Made by a program: the position numbers and the translations under genes. Below are positions 1-6,161 of a DNA stretch of 7,642 bases, piece by piece; position 1 is the first letter of the stretch, and each line of letters opens with the position of its first letter. The notes under the pieces are model-generated. The model did no database searches. It was not told the origin of the DNA and was given only the letters and a program-made list of their open reading frames with translations. Origin of the DNA: Rickettsiales bacterium. Its GTDB lineage: Bacteria; Pseudomonadota; Alphaproteobacteria; Pelagibacterales; Pelagibacteraceae. Location of the stretch: assembly GCA_005801485.1 (NCBI GenBank), contig SYDM01000037.1:1-7642 (forward strand), read 5' to 3'.

Positions 1-291
1 TAAAACAAAATCAAAAATACCCATAGACTTATTGGCGTCAGTTAAATCTATAAATATTTTGTTATGCCAATGATTTCTACCTGCAGCACCAAAGCCTGTT
101 TGAGTACTCATTCCATCTCCTCCTGGTAAAGAAATAAGTAATACTTTAGATTGTGTTCCTTTAAAATAGTTTGTTTCTGTTGGAGTTTTATTGTCTAGGT
201 TAATACTTTCAACTAGAATTGTTTCAGCATAAACTTTACTAAAAATAAAAATTATTAAATTTAAAAAAAAAATATAAAAAAATCTTTTCAT
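1..291 (-). CDS. Exported protein, N-terminal part (runs off the left edge)
   Basis: I translated this frame by hand from an ATG at 289-291. It stays open for 97 codons to the window edge, so only the N-terminus is present. Residues 1-22 look like a classical Sec signal peptide: Lys-Arg at positions 2-3, a Phe/Ile/Leu-rich core at about 4-17, and V-Y-A before a likely cleavage site after Ala22. The mature protein is therefore probably periplasmic, outer-membrane or secreted. After the signal comes a hydrophobic strand-like stretch ending in LLISLPGGDG (residues 51-60), followed by a Gly-rich segment. A strand followed by PGG-type glycines resembles the oxyanion-hole loop of alpha/beta hydrolases. 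No catalytic Ser, Asp or His context is available, so hydrolase is only a guess. The start is fixed by the signal peptide directly after it. The upstream bases end in AAAAGA, with no good ribosome-binding site. The function is not recognised. Confidence 0.75.
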   Translation of the reverse strand, partial: MKRFFYIFFLNLIIFIFSKVYAETILVESINLDNKTPTETNYFKGTQSKVLLISLPGGDGMSTQTGFGAAGRNHWHNKIFIDLTDANKSMGIFDFVL

Positions 292-304
292 TCTTTTAAA
301 ATAT

Positions 305-325
305 AATTCATATTTACCATGAATT
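305..325. repeat. 7-bp inverted repeat upstream of the exported-protein gene
   Basis: AATTCAT (305-311) and ATGAATT (319-325) are perfect reverse complements separated by seven bases. The repeat lies 13-34 bp upstream of the minus-strand start at 291. It touches a TATATT-like -10 candidate on the minus strand (300-305). It could be an operator half-site pair or a small hairpin. In sequence this A+T-rich, chance is also a real possibility. Confidence 0.3.
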
Positions 326-367
326 TTAACTAAATTTATAATTCAAATTTTACACCAAGATTTTAAC

Positions 368-386
368 TTATATTATTCTAATATAA
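368..386. repeat. AT-only 8-bp palindrome with 3-nt loop
   Basis: TTATATTA and TAATATAA form a perfect 8-bp stem around the loop TTC. It lies 56 bp beyond the ptrB stop codon on the minus strand. It could be a weak transcript-end hairpin, but the stem is all A:T and no U-tract follows it on either strand, so it is not a convincing intrinsic terminator. The rest of the 292-441 gap shows no gene and no RNA that I can recognise. Confidence 0.3.
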
Positions 387-406
387 TATTTATAGCAGAT
401 TTAAAT

Positions 407-420
407 TACTAAGTACTAAG
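407..420. repeat. Tandem heptamer TACTAAG x2
   Basis: Two perfect adjacent copies of TACTAAG (407-413 and 414-420) lie just past the 3' end of ptrB. The junction contains the palindrome AGTACT. The repeat is too short to assign a role. It may be a replication-slippage duplication or a binding-site dimer. Confidence 0.35.
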
Positions 421-441
421 GATAACTTTGTGTTTGAGATT

Positions 442-2517
442 TTAGGAGTTTAATTTTTCTGTGATTTTTAAAGCAAAAGCATAATCAAAAGCCACTTCTT
501 CTATTGCTGCGTCTCTTCCAGATTTACCACCATGGCCAGCATCCATTTCACATTTAAAAAGTAATAAATTATTATCTGTTTTCATGTCTCTTAGTTTAGC
601 CGTAAACTTAGTTGGTTCATCAAACAAAACTCTATTATCCGACAAGCTTGTTGTAATAAGAATATGCGGGTAATCCATTTTTTTTATATTGTGATAAGGA
701 GAGTAAGATTTAATATATTTAAAATGTTCAATATTTTCTTTTGCGTTACCAAATTCATTAAATTCACCTGCAGTTAATGGCAGCGAGTGATCCAAGTTTG
801 TTGTCAAACTGTCTACAAAAGGAACAGCCATTATCATTCCTAAAAATAATTCAGGAGCCTCGTTAACGACAGCTCCCATCAACAATCCACCAGCACTCCC
901 TCCGTAGCCAATAATTTTACCCGTACCGGTATATTTTTTTTCAATTAAAAATTTTGCACATGAGATATAATCTTTAAAAGTATTTTTCTTATTGAGCATT
1001 TTTCCTTCTTCCCAATACTTCATACCTCGCTCCATACCGCCTCTAATATGTGCAGTCGCCCAAATAATATCTCTATTAATTAAACTTAATCGAGTAGTAG
1101 AGAAGCTTGGAGAAATGGTATGGCCATAACTTCCGTAGCCGTATAAAAAAAGATTAGCTGATCCATCTAATTTTGTATTTTTGTGGTGAGTAATAGTTAT
1201 AGGAATTTTTCTTCCATCATGAGCTAAACAATTTATCCGTTTTACAACATAATCATCTCGCTGATAGCCAGATGGAATTTCTAATTCTTTAAGAAGTTTT
1301 TTTTCTTTGGTTGCTAAATTATATTCGTAAGTTCTATTTGGTGTTTTAGGTGATTCATAGCTAATTCTTACAATATCTGTATTTTTATCTTTTTGCCCTA
1401 AACTCATACCCGGATTTATAATTTCTTCATCAGATATTTTTAATTCTTCTTCTTTGTTTGTTTTTAAATTTCTAACAAATAATTTTGGGAGAGCATCAAC
1501 TCTTTCAGATCTAACCATCCAATTATTTAGCAAAATAAAACCACCAATTAAAACTTCCTCCTTTGCTGGTATATATTCATCCCAATGGTTAAGATCATCA
1601 TTTTTGCATCTTAAAATTTTAAAGTCTTTTGCATCTTGGTTAGTGTGCATCCAAAAATATCCTCCCCAACTATCAAGAGAATATTCAATCCCTTCTCTTC
1701 TTTTTAGAACAAGTTTTGGTTCAGGTTTTTTTTCATCTTTATTGAAATAATAAATTTCAGATGATGTATGTTCCGAAGTTGAAATGAAATAAAAATTTTC
1801 GTCAGAACTTGTACTAATACCACAAGTGAAACGATCATCTTTTTCTTCAAAAATTAATATATCTTCTTTAATACTTGTGCCGAGCTTATGTCTAAAGATT
1901 TGTCTTGGTCTATGGAGTTTATCTAATTTGGAATAAAAAAAATATTGATCATCATAAGACCATGTAATTCCACCCGCGGTATCAGGTATAGGCTCTTCTA
2001 TAATTTTATTATCAGATATTCTTCTTATGTAGATTGTAAAATACTCACTTCCTTTGTCATCTATTGAATAGGCTAGTAATTCATCATTGTTTGAGACTGC
2101 AATATCACCTGTGCTAAAAAATTTCTTCCCACTTGCCTCAACATCTCCATCCCAAAACGTTTCAACTTTATTATATCCAATTTTTTTCCTTAATTTTTTT
2201 GAATAATTTCCTTCTTTTGTGACTTTAGTCCAATATTCATAATTTTTATCTTTATAAGGTAAACTTTCATCATCTAATTTTATTCTTGATTTAATCTCTT
2301 CAAAAAGTTTCTTTTGTAATGGCTTAGTGTCTTCTAATTGTTTTTGAGTATAATCATTTTCTTCATCTAAGTATTTTTTTACCTCAGGAAGAAGTTTTGA
2401 TCCATCTTTTAAAACCTCAAGAATATTTTCTTGATGCACCCAAGAAAAATCATCTTCCCAGCTTATACCGTGACATGATTTTATAGTCGGTTGTTTACGT
2501 AATTTTGGTATATTCAT
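442..2517 (-). CDS. ptrB: Oligopeptidase B-type serine peptidase (family S9A)
   Basis: This 691-residue protein is close to the usual length of protease II/oligopeptidase B, a cytoplasmic enzyme that cleaves short peptides, classically after Arg or Lys. The N-terminal region (1-70, with DFSW and KYLDEEN) and the C-terminal part (from about 415) form the hydrolase domain. The part between them, about 75-410, fits the seven-bladed propeller that gates access. The catalytic triad can be read directly: Ser541 in GYGGSAGG, Asp627 in TTSLSD, and His662 in DAGHGGKSGRD. The 35-residue Asp-His spacing matches the E. coli enzyme as I recall it. YGYGSYG (459-465) and HIRGG (490-494) are further family blocks. 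The segment LTAGEFNEFGN (581-591) matches the family's specificity loop, but Asn587 sits where enterobacterial enzymes have a second Glu. There is no signal peptide. The start at 2517 fits the family N-terminus; no Shine-Dalgarno is visible. A prolyl oligopeptidase is possible but less likely. Confidence 0.93.
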   Translation of the reverse strand: MNIPKLRKQPTIKSCHGISWEDDFSWVHQENILEVLKDGSKLLPEVKKYLDEENDYTQKQLEDTKPLQKKLFEEIKSRIKLDDESLPYKDKNYEYWTKVTKEGNYSKKLRKKIGYNKVETFWDGDVEASGKKFFSTGDIAVSNNDELLAYSIDDKGSEYFTIYIRRISDNKIIEEPIPDTAGGITWSYDDQYFFYSKLDKLHRPRQIFRHKLGTSIKEDILIFEEKDDRFTCGISTSSDENFYFISTSEHTSSEIYYFNKDEKKPEPKLVLKRREGIEYSLDSWGGYFWMHTNQDAKDFKILRCKNDDLNHWDEYIPAKEEVLIGGFILLNNWMVRSERVDALPKLFVRNLKTNKEEELKISDEEIINPGMSLGQKDKNTDIVRISYESPKTPNRTYEYNLATKEKKLLKELEIPSGYQRDDYVVKRINCLAHDGRKIPITITHHKNTKLDGSANLFLYGYGSYGHTISPSFSTTRLSLINRDIIWATAHIRGGMERGMKYWEEGKMLNKKNTFKDYISCAKFLIEKKYTGTGKIIGYGGSAGGLLMGAVVNEAPELFLGMIMAVPFVDSLTTNLDHSLPLTAGEFNEFGNAKENIEHFKYIKSYSPYHNIKKMDYPHILITTSLSDNRVLFDEPTKFTAKLRDMKTDNNLLLFKCEMDAGHGGKSGRDAAIEEVAFDYAFALKITEKLNS
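2506..2514 (+). promoter_or_regulatory. Candidate extended -10 promoter for the J-domain gene
   Basis: TGG directly before TATATT (2509-2514) resembles an extended -10 element. It would start transcription near 2521, about 15 bases before the J-domain ATG at 2536. No good -35 lies at the usual distance. The site lies inside the first codons of the divergent ptrB gene. Confidence 0.35.
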
Positions 2518-2530
2518 TAAAGAAAAAATT

Positions 2531-2536
2531 ATTATA
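2531..2536 (-). promoter_or_regulatory. Candidate -10 element for ptrB
   Basis: Read on the minus strand this is a perfect TATAAT, 13 bases upstream of the ptrB ATG. It predicts a start near 2524 and a 5' leader of only about 6-7 bases. The element overlaps the first base of the divergent J-domain start codon. No strong -35 is visible, and any -35 would lie inside the neighbouring gene. A perfect hexamer can occur by chance at this base composition. Confidence 0.35.
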
Positions 2537-3051
2537 TGAATTTGTTTTTAGTTGGAACTATCATATTTGTCCTTGTTTACTTTTTACTAACTTGGTTTGT
2601 TAAAACTAGCAGCAAAGCTATAGCACAAAGAGTAAGAAAATTTATTTTAATTTTATCTTTAGCCCTAGCAATTTTTTTAGCTTACGCAGGCAGGTTTTTA
2701 TTTTCACTTCCATTAATTTTAATTTTTTTAAATTTCTTAAAAATTAAAGGTCTTACAACTTTTCAAATATTTCAGTTGTGGCGACTTATTCAATATCTTA
2801 GAAGCACTGGAAGATTTTCCTATGGTCCTGGTTCTAGTACTGGCACACGAGTAAATAGCAGTATCACAATAGATGAGTCATATAAAATTTTAGGTTTAAA
2901 AAAAGGTTGTACAAAAGATGAGGTGATAAAATCTTCAACTAAATTACAAAAAAAAATTCACCCCGATATGAATAGAGACGTGAACACAGAAAGACTAAGT
3001 CAATTAGTGAATGAAGCTAGAGACAGGATTTTAAAAGAAGATTTTAATTAA
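2536..3051 (+). CDS. Membrane-anchored J-domain protein (TimB/Pam18-like DnaK co-chaperone)
   Basis: This 171-residue protein has an N-terminal membrane region and a C-terminal J-domain. Hydrophobic segments lie at about 3-22, 36-52 and 54-68, with a basic loop at 23-36. By the positive-inside rule this favours three helices with the J-domain in the cytosol. The J-domain spans about 112-171: YKILGL (116-121), a helix ending in KKIH, the diagnostic HPD at 142-144, and LVNEARDRIL near the end. HPD is the tripeptide that stimulates Hsp70 ATPase, so the protein should recruit a DnaK-type chaperone to the inner membrane. A J-domain at the C-terminus after membrane helices, with the NEA-R-L ending, resembles mitochondrial Pam18/Tim14 and its alphaproteobacterial relative TimB rather than DnaJ, which has its J-domain first plus a zinc region. 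The protein lacks the Gly/Phe region and client domains. The linker at 91-111 is Gly/Ser-rich. The start is set by the first helix; no Shine-Dalgarno is visible. Confidence 0.85.
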   Translation: MNLFLVGTIIFVLVYFLLTWFVKTSSKAIAQRVRKFILILSLALAIFLAYAGRFLFSLPLILIFLNFLKIKGLTTFQIFQLWRLIQYLRSTGRFSYGPGSSTGTRVNSSITIDESYKILGLKKGCTKDEVIKSSTKLQKKIHPDMNRDVNTERLSQLVNEARDRILKEDFN

Positions 3052-4007
3052 TTTAAAAGTTCTAGAGATTTATCTAAAACTTTTTCAAAACTTATTCTAT
3101 CCTTCCCATAAGTATTGTGGGTTGTTGTTTCCTCTGTCTCTCCCTCGGGAACAATGACAGAAATATTTTTGGAATATTTTCCATATGATTGAACTGGGCT
3201 ATCCATGAATAACGCAACACATTTTTTATTTAAAGCAGAAGCAATATGAAGCCAGCCAGTATCATTTCCAATATACATGTCACTATTTTTTATAATTGGC
3301 AAGGTTTCTGAAATAGATAGATCTTTAAAAGAAATACAATTATTTGCTATTGATGAACTTAAAAATTTCTTAAATAATTCTTCATCATTTTGGCCACCTG
3401 CTAAATAGAATTTACATGGTTTATTTTTATTTAGATCTTCTGCAAGCTTAATATATTTTTCTATAGGCCATCGTTTACTTGGACCACTTGCTGAAAAACC
3501 AAGACAAATATGTTTAAAATCATTATTAAATTCATATTTGGTTTTAGCTTTTTCTATTTTTTTTTGATCAAGATACAAAAAAGGCTGGGTAGAGACTTTT
3601 TCTACAAATTGTTCAGTAAATTTTTTAGCTGTTTGTACAATATTATCTTTTTTAATAAATAATGGGTATTGATTAATAGATTTTATGCCAGCTAATTTTG
3701 CAAGAAATAAAAATCTTATCGAGCCATTAAAAATAAAAACTTTATCAAATTTTTTCTCTTTAATTTCTTTAATTAGTTTTAAAAAACCCATCCAACCATT
3801 ATGTCTTCCAGAATTATTTTTATTTATATCTAAAATAATTATTTCTCCAACGTGCCCATCATCTGCGTATAGATCTTCTGCTTTTGAGTTTTTTTTGACT
3901 AATAGAGAAACTTTAGATTGAAATTTTTTTGATAAGGCGTGGATATAAGGAATGAAAATAACCATATCTCCGATCCCCATTCTTTGTTGAACAACTAGAA
4001 CTTTCAT
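3048..4007 (-). CDS. Glycosyltransferase family 9 (heptosyltransferase-like)
   Basis: This 319-residue protein has the GT-B layout of ADP-heptose:LPS heptosyltransferases. The N-terminal acceptor domain opens with GIGDMV (11-16), where the Asp corresponds to the conserved acidic residue of the WaaC/WaaF group. The C-terminal donor domain holds FSASGPSKRWP (171-181), AGG (203-205) and IGNDTGWLHIASAL (246-259), the block that binds the nucleotide-sugar phosphates. The family transfers heptose, or in some members another sugar, to lipopolysaccharide core at the cytoplasmic face of the inner membrane. The exact donor and acceptor cannot be read here, because no other LPS gene lies in the window and the late GPTDP-like motif is replaced by MDSPVQSYGKYS (268-279). 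The stop codon overlaps that of the convergent J-domain gene by four bases (TTAA). The start at 4007 begins the first Rossmann strand (KVLVVQ). Confidence 0.88.
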   Translation of the reverse strand: MKVLVVQQRMGIGDMVIFIPYIHALSKKFQSKVSLLVKKNSKAEDLYADDGHVGEIIILDINKNNSGRHNGWMGFLKLIKEIKEKKFDKVFIFNGSIRFLFLAKLAGIKSINQYPLFIKKDNIVQTAKKFTEQFVEKVSTQPFLYLDQKKIEKAKTKYEFNNDFKHICLGFSASGPSKRWPIEKYIKLAEDLNKNKPCKFYLAGGQNDEELFKKFLSSSIANNCISFKDLSISETLPIIKNSDMYIGNDTGWLHIASALNKKCVALFMDSPVQSYGKYSKNISVIVPEGETEETTTHNTYGKDRISFEKVLDKSLELLN

Positions 4008-4032
4008 ATTTGTTAATTTGTATTAATATAAC
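4003..4032 (+). promoter_or_regulatory. Candidate promoter for the aldolase-cfa cluster
   Basis: TTCATA (4003-4008) and TATAAC (4027-4032), 18 bases apart, are plausible -35 and -10 elements. They match the consensus at four and five of six positions. Transcription would start near 4039. The -10 overlaps the opposing -10 of the glycosyltransferase gene (4025-4030), so the two genes may share a bidirectional promoter. Confidence 0.35.
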
Positions 4033-4052
4033 CTAGTAAAAAAAATTGTTAA
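4025..4052 (-). promoter_or_regulatory. Candidate promoter for the GT9 gene
   Basis: On the minus strand TTAACA (4047-4052) and TATATT (4025-4030) are separated by 16 bases. Each hexamer matches the sigma-70 consensus at five of six positions. Transcription would start near 4018, about ten bases before the start codon at 4007. This is the best-formed promoter in the window, but it is a prediction by eye. Confidence 0.45.
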
Positions 4053-4056
4053 AACT

Positions 4057-4941
4057 ATGATTAAAAATGGAGTTTATGCTGCAAGTCTAAGCTTACTTAA
4101 CAATGATAAATCACTAGATATAAACGCAACCATTAATCATGCAGAGTCAGCTATTAAAAAGGGATTACATGGTGTATTTTTTTTTGGGTCCACGGGGCAG
4201 AGTCAATTAATATCTATTTCAGAAAAAAAAGATCTCATATCCAAATCAGCAACCAGCAAGTTTAAAGATCAGTTTTACTTTGGAACAGGAGTTAATTCTT
4301 TAAAAGATAATTTAGACCTCATTCGTTATTGCATTGAGTTTGGTTATCAAACCTTTCTAATTATGCCTCCTGCCTATTATAAAGGTAATACCGACAAAGG
4401 AATTTATAATTTTTATGCAGAAATTATTGCCCAAGTTCCTAAAGTTAAAATAATTCTTTATAATTTTGAAAAGCTAAGTGGATATTTGTTTAGTGCTGAT
4501 GCTGTAACAAATCTAGTAAAAGCTTTTCCGAAACAAATTATTGGCTGCAAGGACTCAAGTTACAATCTTTTTGAGAATTTAAAAATTCCTAATTTCAAAA
4601 TGTTTCCTGGTTCAGAAGAAAAATTATTAAAAGGATTAGAACTTGGTTGTAGCGGATGCATATCAGCTGTAACTAACGTCACCCATTCTTTAGCAAGAAA
4701 AGTTTTTGATGATTTTGAAAATAAAAAACAACAAATTATGAATGAAAAACTTATTAAAGTTAGAAAGATATTTGATCAATACCAGCTTATTCCTGCACTT
4801 CATTCATTTTTGTCAATTGATAATAAAAAATATCAAAATATTTTACCTCCTCTAACTTTGCTTGATTCTAAGTCCAATGAAGAATTGTTAAATCAATTAA
4901 AAAAATTAGATTTTATAAACTCAAAAAATATTGCAGCTTAA
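4057..4941 (+). CDS. DHDPS/N-acetylneuraminate lyase-family Schiff-base aldolase
   Basis: This 294-residue (beta/alpha)8 barrel has the usual length for class I pyruvate-dependent aldolases of the DapA/NanA superfamily. GSTGQ (44-48) is the pyruvate-carboxylate loop, Tyr135 in YNFEKLSG (135-142) is the family's proton-relay tyrosine, and Lys165 in IIGCKDSS is the Schiff-base lysine. MPPAYYK (103-109) is another family block. The enzyme should condense pyruvate with an aldehyde or cleave the product, in the cytosol. True DapA has YN-x3-R-TG, with an Arg that binds aspartate semialdehyde. Here Leu140 takes that place, and the LSG ending, the GSTG loop and Lys165 resemble NanA more. A role in lysine synthesis is therefore doubtful; a sialic-acid, keto-deoxy-sugar or hydroxy-oxo-acid aldolase is more likely. 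No sugar-catabolism genes lie beside it to name the substrate. It leads a plus-strand cluster with cfa 2 bp downstream. No Shine-Dalgarno precedes the start. Confidence 0.87.
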   Translation: MIKNGVYAASLSLLNNDKSLDINATINHAESAIKKGLHGVFFFGSTGQSQLISISEKKDLISKSATSKFKDQFYFGTGVNSLKDNLDLIRYCIEFGYQTFLIMPPAYYKGNTDKGIYNFYAEIIAQVPKVKIILYNFEKLSGYLFSADAVTNLVKAFPKQIIGCKDSSYNLFENLKIPNFKMFPGSEEKLLKGLELGCSGCISAVTNVTHSLARKVFDDFENKKQQIMNEKLIKVRKIFDQYQLIPALHSFLSIDNKKYQNILPPLTLLDSKSNEELLNQLKKLDFINSKNIAA

Positions 4942-4943
4942 AA

Positions 4944-6134
4944 ATGCTATTAGCTCGATTTTTAAATAAACTTTTTAAAAAAGGTGGCTTTCTATTAGAA
5001 AATGCTGATGGTCAAAAATATATAATTGGTCAACCAGATAAAAATGATCCAATTGAAATAAAATTAAAAGATAAGTCTTTACACTATAAATTATATTTAT
5101 ATCCTGATTTGTATTTTGGTGAGGCTTATACGGAAGGAACTTTATATTTCGTCAAAGGAACACTATCTGAATTTTTATACTTAGCTATAGAAAATATTGG
5201 TAGAACTAAAATAAATAAATTTAATCGAATAATAAATTCATTACAAGGATCATTTCGATTTTTAACTAATTTTAATTTTATAAAAAAATCTAAAGTAAAT
5301 ATTGCGCATCATTATGATGTTTCAGATGATTTATATTTTTTATTTTTAGATTCTCTTAAACAATATTCCTGTGGTTATTTTAAAAGTGAAAAAGACACTT
5401 TAGAGCAAGCTCAAATTAATAAAATAAATCATATAGTTAAAAAATTAGATATTAGAACGAACCAAAAAGTTTTAGATATCGGTTGTGGATGGGGCTATTT
5501 AACTATTGAAATAGCTAAACAACATAAGTGTCATGTAACTGGAATTACTCTTTCTGAGAATCAGCATAAATTTGCGATTAATAAAGTTAAAGAGCTTAAT
5601 TTAACCAACCAAGTAGAAATAAAGTTAATAGATTATAGAGAAATTAAGGAGAAATATGACAGGATAGTTTCTGTTGGTATGTTCGAGCATGTGGGTAGAA
5701 AATTTTATAATTTATTTTTTAAAAAAATCGCAAATATACTAAACAATGAAGGCGTAGCGCTTTTGCACACTATAGGCAGTGTGGATGCGCCCAGAGATCC
5801 GCAGCCTTGGATTACCAAATATATTTTTCCAGGAGGCTATACACCCAGCCTTAGTGAAATTGCAGGACCTATTGAAAAATCTGGATTAATTATATCTGAT
5901 CTTGAAGTTTTAAAAATTCATTATGCACAAACGTTAAGACATTGGAAAGAAAGATTTATTCAAAACAAAGCAAAAGTTTTAAAAATGTTTGATGAAAAAT
6001 TTTTTAGAATGTACGAATTTTATCTTACCTCATGTGAGTCGGCTTTTAAATATGGAGATCAAGTAGTTTATCAAATTCAACTATCAAAAGAATTAGACAC
6101 AGTTCCTTCTACTAGAGACTATATTTATAGATAA
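4944..6134 (+). CDS. cfa: Cyclopropane-fatty-acyl-phospholipid synthase (SAM-dependent)
   Basis: This 396-residue protein is near the usual length for Cfa. The enzyme adds a methylene group from S-adenosylmethionine across the double bond of unsaturated acyl chains in membrane phospholipids. It is soluble or membrane-peripheral, and no signal or membrane helix is seen. The N-terminal lipid-binding domain covers about 1-110. The catalytic domain starts with AHHYDVSDDLY (121-131), YSCGYF (141-146) and the SAM motif VLDIGCGWG (176-184). MFEHVG (246-251) and LLHTIG (273-278) follow. The residues that hold the catalytic bicarbonate in E. coli Cfa appear conserved as Cys143, Glu248, His275, Ile277 and Tyr327, so the enzyme should be active. 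Related methyltransferases that make methyl-branched or furan fatty acids share this fold, but they are usually clustered with partner oxidoreductases absent here. It begins 2 bp after the aldolase stop and is probably translated by coupling, as no ribosome-binding site is visible. Confidence 0.93.
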   Translation: MLLARFLNKLFKKGGFLLENADGQKYIIGQPDKNDPIEIKLKDKSLHYKLYLYPDLYFGEAYTEGTLYFVKGTLSEFLYLAIENIGRTKINKFNRIINSLQGSFRFLTNFNFIKKSKVNIAHHYDVSDDLYFLFLDSLKQYSCGYFKSEKDTLEQAQINKINHIVKKLDIRTNQKVLDIGCGWGYLTIEIAKQHKCHVTGITLSENQHKFAINKVKELNLTNQVEIKLIDYREIKEKYDRIVSVGMFEHVGRKFYNLFFKKIANILNNEGVALLHTIGSVDAPRDPQPWITKYIFPGGYTPSLSEIAGPIEKSGLIISDLEVLKIHYAQTLRHWKERFIQNKAKVLKMFDEKFFRMYEFYLTSCESAFKYGDQVVYQIQLSKELDTVPSTRDYIYR

Positions 6135-6161
6135 CTTACTGTTATTAATTAAATCTTAAGA

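Noticed and set aside
292..441. tRNA or small RNA in the longest gap
   Set aside because: No cloverleaf-like arms, T-loop motif or G+C-rich structured stretch is visible; only AT palindromes are present.
1454..1750. 98-codon open frame on the plus strand
   Set aside because: It lies wholly antisense to the well-supported ptrB gene, and its Ser/Phe/Leu-rich product is typical of a shadow frame opposite Lys/Glu-rich coding sequence. No family motif is seen.
3685..3921. 78-codon open frame on the plus strand
   Set aside because: It is antisense to the N-terminal half of the GT9 gene, whose motifs are clear. The product shows no motif and no separate promoter.
4057..4941. Label as dapA (lysine biosynthesis)
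   Set aside because: The substrate-binding Arg of the DapA signature is replaced by Leu140 and the loop resembles N-acetylneuraminate lyase, so I kept a superfamily-level call.
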